Assembly: GCA_902494245.1 (NCBI GenBank)
Contig: CABUSR010000007.1
Coordinates: 1 to 61,725 of the forward strand
DNA from: an uncultured Collinsella sp.
GTDB taxonomy: Bacteria; Actinomycetota; Coriobacteriia; Coriobacteriales; Coriobacteriaceae
Reading direction: 5' to 3'
DNA length: 61,725 nt
Shown here in pieces: positions 48,966 to 59,784 of this stretch. The stretch's first letter is position 1, and every line of letters begins with the position of its first letter. The translations under genes were made by a program, and so were the position numbers. Below the pieces are notes generated by a model. That model was not told the DNA's origin. It was given only the letters and a program-made list of their open reading frames with translations, and did not search any database.

Positions 48966-49236
48966 AATCGGCCAGGCCCACCTCGTCCGCCTCGTCATCT
49001 GTGGTTTACGTGGGGGCATGCGAAGCACGGGTATACTAACCGGCGGCGAATCTGCTCCATCGCTTAGAGCTGCTGCGTCTGGACGGCGCGTGATAGGGCT
49101 GCCAAAGCGATCGCCAGCGTGCTGAGCAACGTCCTCTCTGTGCGCACCTGTTTTTGTATGTATTAGCGCACTACCAAGCACGCCCGCGCGGCCGCATGCC
49201 GTGCCCATTGCGCGTGCAGATAAGGAACAACAACAT

Positions 49237-51486
<2,250 letters not shown>

Positions 51487-51520
51487 GATGCGCATCGCGC
51501 GCTAGCGTGAGACAAGCTAA

Positions 51521-51553
51521 GGGCCCGAGCAAATAACGCTCGGGCCCTTTTGT
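51521..51553 (+). terminator. Rho-independent terminator of the helicase gene
   Basis: GGGCCCGAGC and GCTCGGGCCC form a perfect 10-bp stem around AAATAAC, then TTTTGTTT. Confidence 0.96.
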
Positions 51554-51994
51554 TTGCCGTGTCCATCGCTAATTCAAACGTGATGTTCTCGGGAATGCAT
51601 CTGGGGGATGCTGAGGACCAATTTTCCGCCATGCAGCAATGGGTCCTATGGGGTGCGCCGTGCATTTTTTGGAGTATTCTGCAGTTCGAGTTGTCTGCAT
51701 ATGATTCGACGTCGCCAACGGTGGCCTTCGGATATCCCTAGCGAGCGTTCCGAGTCAGATTTCGCCGTTTTCCGGAGCAGGGGCGCGTCATTCTCGCCAT
51801 GTCGGGACTTAGAATGATACGGCGCCCTACAGTTTTGCCCACCCGCGGCGGTGCTGACGCGGTCACGTCGCAGAATACTCCGTTTTTTGCACGTGCCGGG
51901 ATGGGGTACCTCAGGAGAACGCGGCGGTATCCAGTAAGTATATGCAATCTGTACCGTAATTTATACAAAACGAAGAGGCAGACAGCGTAGGGTG
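51554..51994. other. Spacer with no supported gene
   Basis: Several short open frames occur on both strands, but none has a ribosome site with family-like sequence. Base composition is mixed and it may be a remnant region. Confidence 0.5.
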
Positions 51995-52040
51995 GGCGCA
52001 TTGGGGTGCTTGGTGCACCAAAACGGGGATCCCATGCGCC
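51995..52040. repeat. Nested palindrome upstream of the ferredoxin gene
   Basis: GGCGCAT (51995-52001) faces ATGCGCC (52034-52040), and the centre is a perfect TTGGTGCACCAA (52010-52021). TATACT follows at once (52042-52047), so it may be an operator just upstream of a -10 site. Confidence 0.6.
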
Positions 52041-52103
52041 GTATACTCTGTCTGAATGTGAAAACGGCTTGACGCGTTGCCAGGCGTAGGGGAGGGTGCC
52101 TCG

Positions 52104-52865
52104 ATGAGCGTATTCGAAATTGTGTTTAGTCCGACGGGTGGAACGCGGAAGGTGTCTGGCCTTGTGACCGGGGCGCTGGACAAGAATACCGTTACCGTCG
52201 ATTTGACCGATAACGGGCTAGATTTCAGCGCTGTCTCGATGACTGAGGACGACGTGGCCGTAATCTCTGTGCCGGCGTATGCCGGTAGAATCCCGGCTGT
52301 GGTGGCTGACCGGTTGGGCATGGTGCGCGGCAACGGGGCTCGGGCTGTTTTGGTTTGTGTATACGGAAACCGCGCGTTTGAGGACACGCTCGTAGAGCTG
52401 GAGGACGTTGCGAAGTATGCGGGATTCCGGGTGATCGCGGCAGTTGCAGCCATTGCAGAACATTCCGTTGCTCGTCAGTTTGCTGCTGGGCGACCGGATG
52501 CGCAGGATGCGGCGCAGCTCGCAGAGTTTGCGCAGCAAATTCAGCAAAAGCTGTTGGCTGAGGATGCGTCCGAGCCCTCTATCCCCGGCAATCGTCCTTA
52601 TAAACAAGCTGGAGGTCGCCGCATGGCACCCGAGGCAACAGGGGCTTGCGTCTCCTGCGGTGCATGCGCCGCGGCGTGCCCCGTTTGTGCTATCGACAAG
52701 GGCGACCCCAAGCGAGCAGCTGGCGAGGCGTGCATCTCCTGCATGCGCTGCATCGCCGTATGTCCGCGAGGCGCTCGCAAGCTTGATCCCAACAAGCTAT
52801 CCGCTGTTTCCCAGATGCTGAGCAAGGTTTGCGTCGTGCGGAAGGAATGCGAGCTCTTCATCTAG
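52104..52865 (+). CDS. Flavodoxin-ferredoxin fusion (EFR1-type)
   Basis: 253 residues. The N-terminal flavodoxin-like half has the FMN phosphate loop SPTGGTRKV and VPAYAGRIP. The C-terminal part has two 4Fe-4S ligand sets: CVSCGACAAACPVCAID and CISCMRCIAVCP. It would shuttle electrons between carriers in an anaerobe; the acceptor is unknown. ATG 52104 follows GGGGAGGG. It stands alone. Confidence 0.88.
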   Translation: MSVFEIVFSPTGGTRKVSGLVTGALDKNTVTVDLTDNGLDFSAVSMTEDDVAVISVPAYAGRIPAVVADRLGMVRGNGARAVLVCVYGNRAFEDTLVELEDVAKYAGFRVIAAVAAIAEHSVARQFAAGRPDAQDAAQLAEFAQQIQQKLLAEDASEPSIPGNRPYKQAGGRRMAPEATGACVSCGACAAACPVCAIDKGDPKRAAGEACISCMRCIAVCPRGARKLDPNKLSAVSQMLSKVCVVRKECELFI

Positions 52866-52876
52866 CGCATACGAAA

Positions 52877-52943
52877 TTGGTGCAATGGGGCCGGGTTAAT
52901 CTGCACCAACCTGGTGCAAACAAACCTGTCCCCAATGCACCAG
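52877..52943. repeat. Family D inverted repeat
   Basis: The outer TTGGTGCAATGGGG and CCCCAATGCACCAG enclose the same GGTTAATCTGCACCA / TGGTGCAAACAAACC arms seen at 41986, with loop ACC. Confidence 0.85.
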
Positions 52944-53000
52944 AGTGAGGAGTGCCCCTGGGTGCCGGCGGGAAAGGAACGTCCCTAAGTGCCGCCTAAA

Positions 53001-53033
53001 TACCGTTTATCGAAGAAAAAATACCGTTCATCG
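53001..53033 (+). promoter_or_regulatory. Two direct repeats ahead of the PTS operon
   Basis: TACCGTTTATCG (53001-53012) and TACCGTTCATCG (53022-53033) are spaced 21 bp apart, two helical turns, immediately upstream of the promoter. Probable activator or repressor binding sites. Confidence 0.55.
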
Positions 53034-53043
53034 GTCATAATGA

Positions 53044-53071
53044 TTGTTCCGGCTTTGGGCTTGTCTACAAT
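53044..53071 (+). promoter_or_regulatory. Promoter of the alpha-glucoside PTS operon
   Basis: TTGTTC (53044-53049), a 16-nt spacer and TACAAT (53066-53071). Confidence 0.55.
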
Positions 53072-53096
53072 ATCTCCCGTAAAAAGAAATGCGGAA

Positions 53097-53128
53097 GGTT
53101 ACCGAGTCCCTCGGACGTGGGCCTAACC
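53097..53128 (+). promoter_or_regulatory. Hairpin in the PTS leader, possible antiterminator site
   Basis: GGTTA...TAACC closes a hairpin whose inner arms are CCGAG and CTCGG. It lies in the leader of an operon that encodes a LicT-type antiterminator, so an RNA antiterminator (RAT) role is plausible. The match to known RAT sites is poor, and no terminator with a T-run is evident after it. Confidence 0.4.
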
Positions 53129-53208
53129 AAAGTCTTTGATCGGATGTGTCTCTATGGATGCATTCGGTTGATTTTGGTTGGGCTATATTTATGAAGGGAC
53201 ATGCCACC

Positions 53209-53721
53209 ATGGGTTTCTTTTCTCGCCTTATGGGTGGCTCGGATAAGCAGACGACTGCGGCTTCCGAGTTCGAAATCCTCGCTCCCGTTTCCGGCGAGCT
53301 TGTTCATCTAGAAAATACCAATGACCCCGCTTTTAGCAGCCGTGCAGTGGGCGATGGCGTTGCCGTGGTTCCCCAAGAGGGAACGGTGTGCGCTCCTGTT
53401 TCCGGCACCGTCGCGGCGCTGTTTCCGACTGAGCACGCGCTGGGCATCATGTCCGACGACAGCTCTGCTCAGGTGATGCTGCATATCGGAATCGACACTG
53501 TTAAACTTGAGGGCAAGGGCTTCCATGCGCTTGTTGCCCAGGGTGATCACGTTGACGCGGGCCAGCCCCTCGTCGAGGTCGATTTCGACGTGGTCCGCGC
53601 CGCCGGCTTCGATCCCACGGTCTTCGTTATCGTGTGCGAGCGCTCGGAGAACTCGACTCTTCGTGAGCATGCTTCCGGCCCTGTTGCTGTTAAAGAGCCT
53701 GTCGTCTGGCTTTCCGAGTAA
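53209..53721 (+). CDS. PTS EIIA component, glucose family
   Basis: A 171-residue soluble phosphocarrier. The phosphorylated His92 is in VMLHIGIDTVKLEGKGF, the family signature; EILAPVSGELVHL begins the fold. It takes phosphate from HPr and gives it to an EIIB domain. I start at ATG 53209 (MGFFSRLMGG), 9 nt after AAGGGA; two upstream in-frame ATGs are weaker. First gene of the EIIA-licT-EIICB-GH4 operon. It may also serve MurP. Confidence 0.92.
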   Translation: MGFFSRLMGGSDKQTTAASEFEILAPVSGELVHLENTNDPAFSSRAVGDGVAVVPQEGTVCAPVSGTVAALFPTEHALGIMSDDSSAQVMLHIGIDTVKLEGKGFHALVAQGDHVDAGQPLVEVDFDVVRAAGFDPTVFVIVCERSENSTLREHASGPVAVKEPVVWLSE

Positions 53722-53739
53722 ATTCTTGTGGTGGGTACC

Positions 53740-54594
53740 GTGGCTATCAAGCGAGTTTTTAACAACAACGTCGCAATGGTCACTTCGGACGATGGCTCCG
53801 AGCTCATCGTCATCGGTCGAGGCCTCTGCTTTGGCCGTCATGCCGGCGATGCCATCGACGAGGCGTCGATCGAAAAGACCTACGCGTTGCAGGAGGGAAC
53901 TTCTCAGGATTCGCGTACGATTGACCGCTTGGCACATCTTTTGGAGTCCATCCCCACCGTCAACCTCGTGATTGCCGAGGACATTGTTCAGATGCTCCGT
54001 CGAGAGCTCAATGTTGATATCAACGACAAGATTCTCATTGCTCTCGCAGACCATATCAGCCTTGCTTTGGAGCGCGAGCGCAAGGGCGTCTCCTGTGAGA
54101 ATCCGTTGCTGCTCGAGATCCAGCAGTTCTATCGCAAGGAGTATGCACTTGCGGGCCGTGCGCTGCAGATTATCAAGGAGTATATGGGCATTCAGATGAG
54201 CGAAGAAGAGCAGGGTTTCATTACGCTGCATATCGTCAACGCCACCATGCCGCAACGCTCCGATCGTTTGATTGTTTCGGTCCAGCTTGTTCGCGACGTG
54301 CTCGCGATTGTTTCCAAGCGCTATGCTACGACCCTCGATGACACCTCGCTGCCTTACGAACGTTTCGTTCGTCACCTGCAGTTTTTCGCACAGCGAGCGC
54401 TCGATCCTACGGCAGGGCAAATCAACGGAGACGCGCTGTTCCGAATCGATGAAACGGCGTATCCGTGCGCATTCTCGTGCGCGGACGCCATAGCCGCCCA
54501 CTTGTCGTCTACCTATAACGTTGTCGTTACCGATGCTGAGAAGAGTTATCTCGCATATCACATTGTTAACCTGCTTGGAGAACCTGGTCTCTAG
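53740..54594 (+). CDS. licT: BglG/LicT-family transcriptional antiterminator
   Basis: 284 residues: an N-terminal CAT RNA-binding domain (AIKRVFNNNVAMV) and two PTS-regulation domains with conserved His in IALADHISLAL and FITLHIVNAT (PRD1 and PRD2). Phosphorylation by the PTS sets its activity, and it lets transcription pass a leader terminator when sugar is present. The start is taken as GTG 53740 because the family begins MxIKRV; GTG 53728 is possible. It follows EIIA after 18 bp. Confidence 0.9.
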   Translation: MAIKRVFNNNVAMVTSDDGSELIVIGRGLCFGRHAGDAIDEASIEKTYALQEGTSQDSRTIDRLAHLLESIPTVNLVIAEDIVQMLRRELNVDINDKILIALADHISLALERERKGVSCENPLLLEIQQFYRKEYALAGRALQIIKEYMGIQMSEEEQGFITLHIVNATMPQRSDRLIVSVQLVRDVLAIVSKRYATTLDDTSLPYERFVRHLQFFAQRALDPTAGQINGDALFRIDETAYPCAFSCADAIAAHLSSTYNVVVTDAEKSYLAYHIVNLLGEPGL

Positions 54595-54693
54595 GCATAA
54601 CGTGCCCACACATCGATTGATATAAGGCAAGGCTCACGGTCTTGTCCAGGGCACATCTGTCTTAATTTGCGGAAAAGGAAGGGGAGTACCGCT

Positions 54694-56310
54694 ATGACCG
54701 CAAAAAAGAAGTTCAATTTCAAAGCGCCGTTGGAGGTGTTCGCGAAGTCGATCGTTCAGCCGATGATGTATCTCTCGGTTGCCGGCATCCTGCTCATCGT
54801 GGGCATCATTCTGACCAACAAGACCATCTGCGCTTTGGTCCCCGTACTGGGCTCCGGTCCGTTCCAGCTTGTGGGCGCCGTTGTCTATCAGTCGCTGATG
54901 TTTATCATCAACAACCTCTCGATTCTGTTCTGCGTGGGCATCGCCGGCGCCATGGCAAAGAAGAACAAGGGCCATGCTTCGCTGATTGCCCTGATGTCGT
55001 TCTTCCTGTTCCTGCAGGCTAACAACATCGTGCTCAACGCCACCGGCTCTCTTGCCGATGCGAGCGGCATGCTCGGTCTTACCGGAACCGGCCAGGCCAC
55101 CGTTATGGGCATTCAGGTGCTCGATACCGGCGTGTTCGGCGGCATCATCCTTGGTTGCATCACCGGTGCCGTGTTCAACAAGTACTCGAACAAGCAGTTC
55201 CCCATTGCCCTTTCGATGTTCTCGGGCGTCCGCTTCCCGTTCCTGATTATGATCATCATTTCCTGGATCATGGGCGCTGGCTTCTGCATCGTTTGGCCTC
55301 CGGTTCAGGGTGCCATCTCCTCCGTTGCCGGCATCATTAAGGAGTCGGGCAACATCGGTCTGTTTATCTACGGCATGCTCAACAAGCTGCTCGTTCCCAC
55401 CGGTCTGCACCACCTCATCTACACCCCGTTCCAGTTCTCCGATGTGGGTGGCACCCTGACGCTGGGTGATCAGGTTATTGCCGGCGCCTATCCCATCCGT
55501 GTTGCCGAGATGGCAATGACGGGTCAGCCCTTCTCCGATAGTACGTATTTCAACAGCTACACCTTCAACAACCTGTGGCCCTACATCGGTATCGGTCTCG
55601 CCTTTATCGTCACCGCTTACAAGGGGAACAAGGATAAGACCAAGGCCGTTATTATCCCGCTGATCATCACCGCCGTGCTCTCCTGCGTGACCGAGCCCAT
55701 GGACTTCCTCTTTGTCTTTGCCGCTCCCGTGCTCTTTGTCGTTCACTCGGTTCTTTCCGGCATCTTCCTGGTCCTGCTCAAGGTCCTCTCCGTGCCCGCT
55801 TCGACTGCAGGCGGCATCATCAACATCGTGGTTTCCAACCTGGTCCTCGGTGTCGATAAGACCAACTGGCCGGTTATGCTGGTGCTTGGAGTCGTCAACG
55901 CCGCTCTGTACTTCTTCCTCTTCACCTTCCTTATCAAGAAGCTCAACCTCCACACGCCTGGTCGCGAGGAAGAGTCCGAGCTTGCCGAGTCCGTTGCCGA
56001 GGGCGAGGCCGCCGCGTCTGTCGCGGTGAAGCAGGGCGCTGTTGCCGCGGCTCCCGCAGAGGGCGTCGATGCAGGTATTGCCGACCTGGTCGCAGGTCTT
56101 GGTGGCAAGGACAACATCGAGGAGCTCGAGAACTGCTTTACGCGTCTCCGCGTGAACGTTAAGAACCCGGACCTCATCAATGAGGACCTCATCAACCACG
56201 TGCCCAACAGCGGCATCAACCGCAACGGCAATAATATCCAGATCATCTTTGGCATGAAGGTCGCCGAGATGCGCGACAAGGTCGAAAACGCAATTGAGAA
56301 GGAGCAGTAA
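54694..56310 (+). CDS. PTS transporter EIICB, alpha-glucoside type
   Basis: A 538-residue permease: EIIC with about ten membrane segments (residues 15-420; LLVPTGLHHLIYTPFQF and TEPMDFLFVFAAP are the substrate-site motifs) followed by an Ala-rich linker and EIIB with Cys481 in ENCFTRLRVNV. It resembles the MalP/GlvC group for maltose-like sugars. ATG 54694 follows GGGGAG. A GH4 gene follows 3 bp later, which supports an alpha-glucoside as substrate. Confidence 0.92.
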   Translation: MTAKKKFNFKAPLEVFAKSIVQPMMYLSVAGILLIVGIILTNKTICALVPVLGSGPFQLVGAVVYQSLMFIINNLSILFCVGIAGAMAKKNKGHASLIALMSFFLFLQANNIVLNATGSLADASGMLGLTGTGQATVMGIQVLDTGVFGGIILGCITGAVFNKYSNKQFPIALSMFSGVRFPFLIMIIISWIMGAGFCIVWPPVQGAISSVAGIIKESGNIGLFIYGMLNKLLVPTGLHHLIYTPFQFSDVGGTLTLGDQVIAGAYPIRVAEMAMTGQPFSDSTYFNSYTFNNLWPYIGIGLAFIVTAYKGNKDKTKAVIIPLIITAVLSCVTEPMDFLFVFAAPVLFVVHSVLSGIFLVLLKVLSVPASTAGGIINIVVSNLVLGVDKTNWPVMLVLGVVNAALYFFLFTFLIKKLNLHTPGREEESELAESVAEGEAAASVAVKQGAVAAAPAEGVDAGIADLVAGLGGKDNIEELENCFTRLRVNVKNPDLINEDLINHVPNSGINRNGNNIQIIFGMKVAEMRDKVENAIEKEQ

Positions 56311-56313
56311 ACA

Positions 56314-57696
56314 ATGATCATTACTCTGTGTGGTGGCGGATCCACCTTTACCCCCGGCATCGTCAAGTCCATCGCCCTGCGCAAGGACGAGCTCGACGTT
56401 GACGAGATTCGTCTGTACGACATCAACGAGGAGCGCCAGCGCAAGATCGGCGTGCTCGTGGACTGGATTTTGCACGAGGACCTCGGCCTGGACATCAAGC
56501 TCACGGTGACCACCGACAAAAAGACGGCTTTTACCGACGCGAGCTTCGTGTTTGCCCAGATGCGCGTGGGCGGCTACGCCATGCGCGAGCAGGACGAGAA
56601 GATTCCGCTGCGTCACGGCTGCGTGGGTCAGGAGACTTGCGGTTGCGGCGGCCTTGCCTACGGCATGCGCACCATCTTCCCCATGGTCGAGCTGATCGAT
56701 GACGTTGAGAAGTACGCCAAGAAGGACTACTGGATTCTCAACTACTCCAACCCTGCCGCCATCGTCTCCGAGGGCTGCCGCGTGCTGCGTCCCAACGCTC
56801 GTATCATCAACATCTGCGACATGCCGATCGCGATCATCGACGTGGTTTGCGCCGCGCTCGATATCGACAAGAAGGATGTCGAGTACGATTACTTTGGCCT
56901 CAACCACTTTGGTTGGTTCACCTCGATCCGCCACAAGGGCGAGGAGGTGCTCCCGCAGCTGCGCGAGTACATCAAGGAGCATGAGATTCTGCTGCCCGAC
57001 TCTTACCTCAAGGGCATGGGCTCGCTCATGGCAAAGAAGCCCGAGGAGGCCGTCGACGAGCACCCCGAGCAGAACCGCCACACCAAGGGCAGCTGGTACT
57101 ACGTCTGGAAGGGCGAGTACGAGATCATGGAGTGCTTCCCGGAGTACCTGCCCAACACGTATCTGAACTACTACCTGCAGCAGAAGGAGTTCGTCGAGCA
57201 CTCCAACCCCGAGCGCACCCGTGCTAACGAGGTTGAGGAGACGCGTGAGAAGAACCTCTTTGATGGTATCGACCATTACGAGAAGACGGGCGAGATCGAC
57301 GAGAGCACGTTCTATGCGGGCAGCCACGGCGACTGGATTGCCGATCTGGCTATCGCTCTGAAGAACGACACCAAGCAGCGCTTCCTGGTCATTTGCGAGA
57401 ACAAGGGCGCCATCCCCAACATGCCCTACGACGCTATGGTCGAGCTGCCTGCCTACATTGGCAAGAACGGCCCCGAGGTCATCAGCCGCGACAACATTCC
57501 GCTGTTCCAGCAGGGCCTCATGATGCAGCAGCTGAACTCCGAGAAGCTCATTGTCGAGGCTACGATCGAGGGTTCGTACGAGAAGGCGCTTAAGGCCTTT
57601 ACGCTCAACAAGACCGTGCCGTCGATGAAGGTCGCCAAGGAGGTTCTCGACGACATGATCGAGGCCAACAAGGGTTACTGGCCCGAGCTTAAGTAA
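56314..57696 (+). CDS. 6-phospho-alpha-glucosidase, GH4
   Basis: A 460-residue NAD+- and metal-dependent hydrolase that opens maltose-6-phosphate-type sugars. The NAD loop is TLCGGGSTFTPGI; LNYSNPAAIVSEG and the metal site Cys-containing NICDMPIAI and LNHFGWFTSIR are hallmarks of the GlvA/MalH branch. ATG 56314 starts 3 bp after the EIICB stop with AAGGAG upstream. It ends at a strong hairpin. Confidence 0.94.
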   Translation: MIITLCGGGSTFTPGIVKSIALRKDELDVDEIRLYDINEERQRKIGVLVDWILHEDLGLDIKLTVTTDKKTAFTDASFVFAQMRVGGYAMREQDEKIPLRHGCVGQETCGCGGLAYGMRTIFPMVELIDDVEKYAKKDYWILNYSNPAAIVSEGCRVLRPNARIINICDMPIAIIDVVCAALDIDKKDVEYDYFGLNHFGWFTSIRHKGEEVLPQLREYIKEHEILLPDSYLKGMGSLMAKKPEEAVDEHPEQNRHTKGSWYYVWKGEYEIMECFPEYLPNTYLNYYLQQKEFVEHSNPERTRANEVEETREKNLFDGIDHYEKTGEIDESTFYAGSHGDWIADLAIALKNDTKQRFLVICENKGAIPNMPYDAMVELPAYIGKNGPEVISRDNIPLFQQGLMMQQLNSEKLIVEATIEGSYEKALKAFTLNKTVPSMKVAKEVLDDMIEANKGYWPELK

Positions 57697-57729
57697 AAGC
57701 AACAGGGTCGCTGACCGCATGCCTGGAGC

Positions 57730-57768
57730 AATGCCCCGTCCACGTGATTGCGTGGGCGGGGCATTGTC
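57730..57768 (+). terminator. Terminator of the PTS operon
   Basis: AATGCCCCGTCCACG pairs with CGTGGGCGGGGCATT; the tail is GTCATTT. Confidence 0.82.
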
Positions 57769-57951
57769 ATTTGGTAACGCGTTTTATCAAATATGGCATT
57801 TATCTGCGGTAATGTTCTATTTCACCGCTGAGGGTGACATTTCATGCCGCCTGCCGAACTGCGTGGAGACCTAACAACTTTTAGGTCAGTGTTGTGCGTG
57901 TAGCAATTTCGCCCGGTCTCGCCTCCGGGCTGCCATGTGAGAGGGGATCTT

Positions 57952-59784
57952 ATGGCTCGACTGCATGTAATGGAACGCAGCCACGCTCAGGCCGTCATGG
58001 ACGACCTGCACGATGCGCTCGGACGTCGTCTGGCGGTGAGCTCGCTCGCCCCGTGTCCCGTGGAGTTTACGGCAGCGCTCGTCAACCTGTGCTCCACCCA
58101 GAGCTGCGGCAAGTGCACGCCCTGTCGCGTGGGCCTGAGCGCGCTGAGCGACCTGCTCGCTGATGTGCTCGAAGGGCGCGCCGAAGAGTCCACGCTCAAT
58201 CTAATTGAGCGCACGGCCCGCACCATCTACCTTTCGAGCGACTGCGCCATCGGCTACGAAGCCGGCGCCATGGCGCTCGCGGCCATTCGCGGCTTCCGCG
58301 ACGACTTTGAGCATCACATCCGCGAGCACTCCTGCGGCTTTGACCGCGAGGCCCGCGTCCCGTGCGTCTCGGGCTGCCCGGCGCACGTCGACATTCCCGG
58401 TTACATCTCGCTCGTCGAGGCCGGCCGCTATGCCGATGCCGTCAAGGTCATCCGCAAGAATAACCCGCTGCCGCTCGTCTGCGGCCTGGTGTGCGAGCAT
58501 CCCTGCGAGATGCACTGTCGCCGTGGCATGGTCGACGACCCCATGAACATCCTCGCCCTCAAGCGTTTTGCCGTTGAGCACAGCGACCTCAACGACCACA
58601 AACCGCATGTAGTGGACAACACCGGCAAGCGCGTCGCCGTGATCGGCGGCGGCCCGGCCGGCCTTTCCTGCGCCTACTACCTGGCCGTGATGGGTCATAA
58701 GGTGACCATCTTTGAGCAGCGTCACCACCTGGGCGGCATGCTGCGCTACGGCATCCCCAGCTATCGTCTGCCGCGCGAGCGCTTGCAGGCCGAGATCGAC
58801 TGGATCTTGAGCGCCGGTATCGACGTTGAGCTCGATCATTCCGTCAACGGCGAGGAACTTGCCCACCTGCGCGACGAGTTCGATGCCGTCTACCTGGCCA
58901 TCGGTGCCCACAGTGATAAGAAGCTCGGTCTTCCGGGCGAAGAGGCGCCCGGCGTGGAGTCGGCCGTCAAGATGCTGCGTGCTATCGGCGATGACGAGCT
59001 GCCCGACCTGAGCGGCCAGCGCGTGTGCGTCATCGGCGGCGGCAACGTGGCCATGGACGTGGCGCGCTCTGCTGTGCGCTGCGGTGCCGAAAAGGTGAGC
59101 ATCGTCTACCGCCGTCGCATCTGCGACATGACGGCCCAGGATGCCGAGATTGCCGGCGCCCAGGCCGAGGGCTGCGAGGTTCTGGAGCTCACCGCACCGC
59201 TCGCTATCGAGACGGGCGAGGAAGGTCGCGTGAGTGGCCTGCGCGTGCAGCCGCAGATTATCGGCGAGCCCCGTCGTGGACGTCCGGCCCCGCGTGCCGC
59301 CGCGACGCCCGAGCGCGTCATTCCCTGCGAGCGCGTGTTTGTGGCCATTGGCCAGGACATCGATTCCAAGCCGTTTGAGGACATGGGCATCGCTTGTAAG
59401 TGGGGCTGCGTGGTCACCGATTCGGATGGCGCCGTGCCCAACTTCGATGGTCTCTTTAGCGGCGGCGACTGCCAGACCGGCCCCGCCACGGTCATCCGTG
59501 CCATCAACGCCGGTCGCGTGGCTTCGGCAAATATCGACCGCTATCTGGGCTTTGACCACAAGATAAAGCTCGACGTTGAGCTGCCGACCGTTCAGTTTAA
59601 GGGCAAGCACGAGTGCGGCCGCTGCGAGCTGGGCGAGCGCGAGGCCGGCGAGCGCATTCACGATTGGAATCTGGTCGAACAGGGCCTTACCGAGGAGGAG
59701 GCACGCCAAGAGGCGAGTCGCTGCCTGCGTTGCGACCACTTTGGCTTTGGCGCGTTCCGCGGAGGGAGGAATCTGGAATGGTAG
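57952..59784 (+). CDS. NuoF-C/GltD-like iron-sulfur flavoprotein, hydrogenase partner
   Basis: 610 residues in three parts. Residues 1-120 are like the C-terminal 4Fe-4S domain of NuoF (QSCGKCTPCRVGLSAL). Next comes a GltD-type domain with Cys clusters (CPAHVDIPGYISLVEAG; CEHPCEMHCRRG) and FAD loop VIGGGPAGLSCAYYLAV, a second nucleotide loop VIGGGNVAMDVARSA and FSGGDCQTGPATVIRAI. A Cys-rich tail (CGRCELGE; CLRCDHFG) may bind another cluster. It would exchange NAD(P)H electrons with the hydrogenase encoded next, overlapping it by 7 bp. ATG 57952 follows GAGAGGGG. Confidence 0.88.
   Translation: MARLHVMERSHAQAVMDDLHDALGRRLAVSSLAPCPVEFTAALVNLCSTQSCGKCTPCRVGLSALSDLLADVLEGRAEESTLNLIERTARTIYLSSDCAIGYEAGAMALAAIRGFRDDFEHHIREHSCGFDREARVPCVSGCPAHVDIPGYISLVEAGRYADAVKVIRKNNPLPLVCGLVCEHPCEMHCRRGMVDDPMNILALKRFAVEHSDLNDHKPHVVDNTGKRVAVIGGGPAGLSCAYYLAVMGHKVTIFEQRHHLGGMLRYGIPSYRLPRERLQAEIDWILSAGIDVELDHSVNGEELAHLRDEFDAVYLAIGAHSDKKLGLPGEEAPGVESAVKMLRAIGDDELPDLSGQRVCVIGGGNVAMDVARSAVRCGAEKVSIVYRRRICDMTAQDAEIAGAQAEGCEVLELTAPLAIETGEEGRVSGLRVQPQIIGEPRRGRPAPRAAATPERVIPCERVFVAIGQDIDSKPFEDMGIACKWGCVVTDSDGAVPNFDGLFSGGDCQTGPATVIRAINAGRVASANIDRYLGFDHKIKLDVELPTVQFKGKHECGRCELGEREAGERIHDWNLVEQGLTEEEARQEASRCLRCDHFGFGAFRGGRNLEW

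Noticed and set aside
51550..52001. Small frames between the helicase and ferredoxin genes
   Set aside because: No ribosome sites, no conserved-looking sequence and conflicting frames on both strands.
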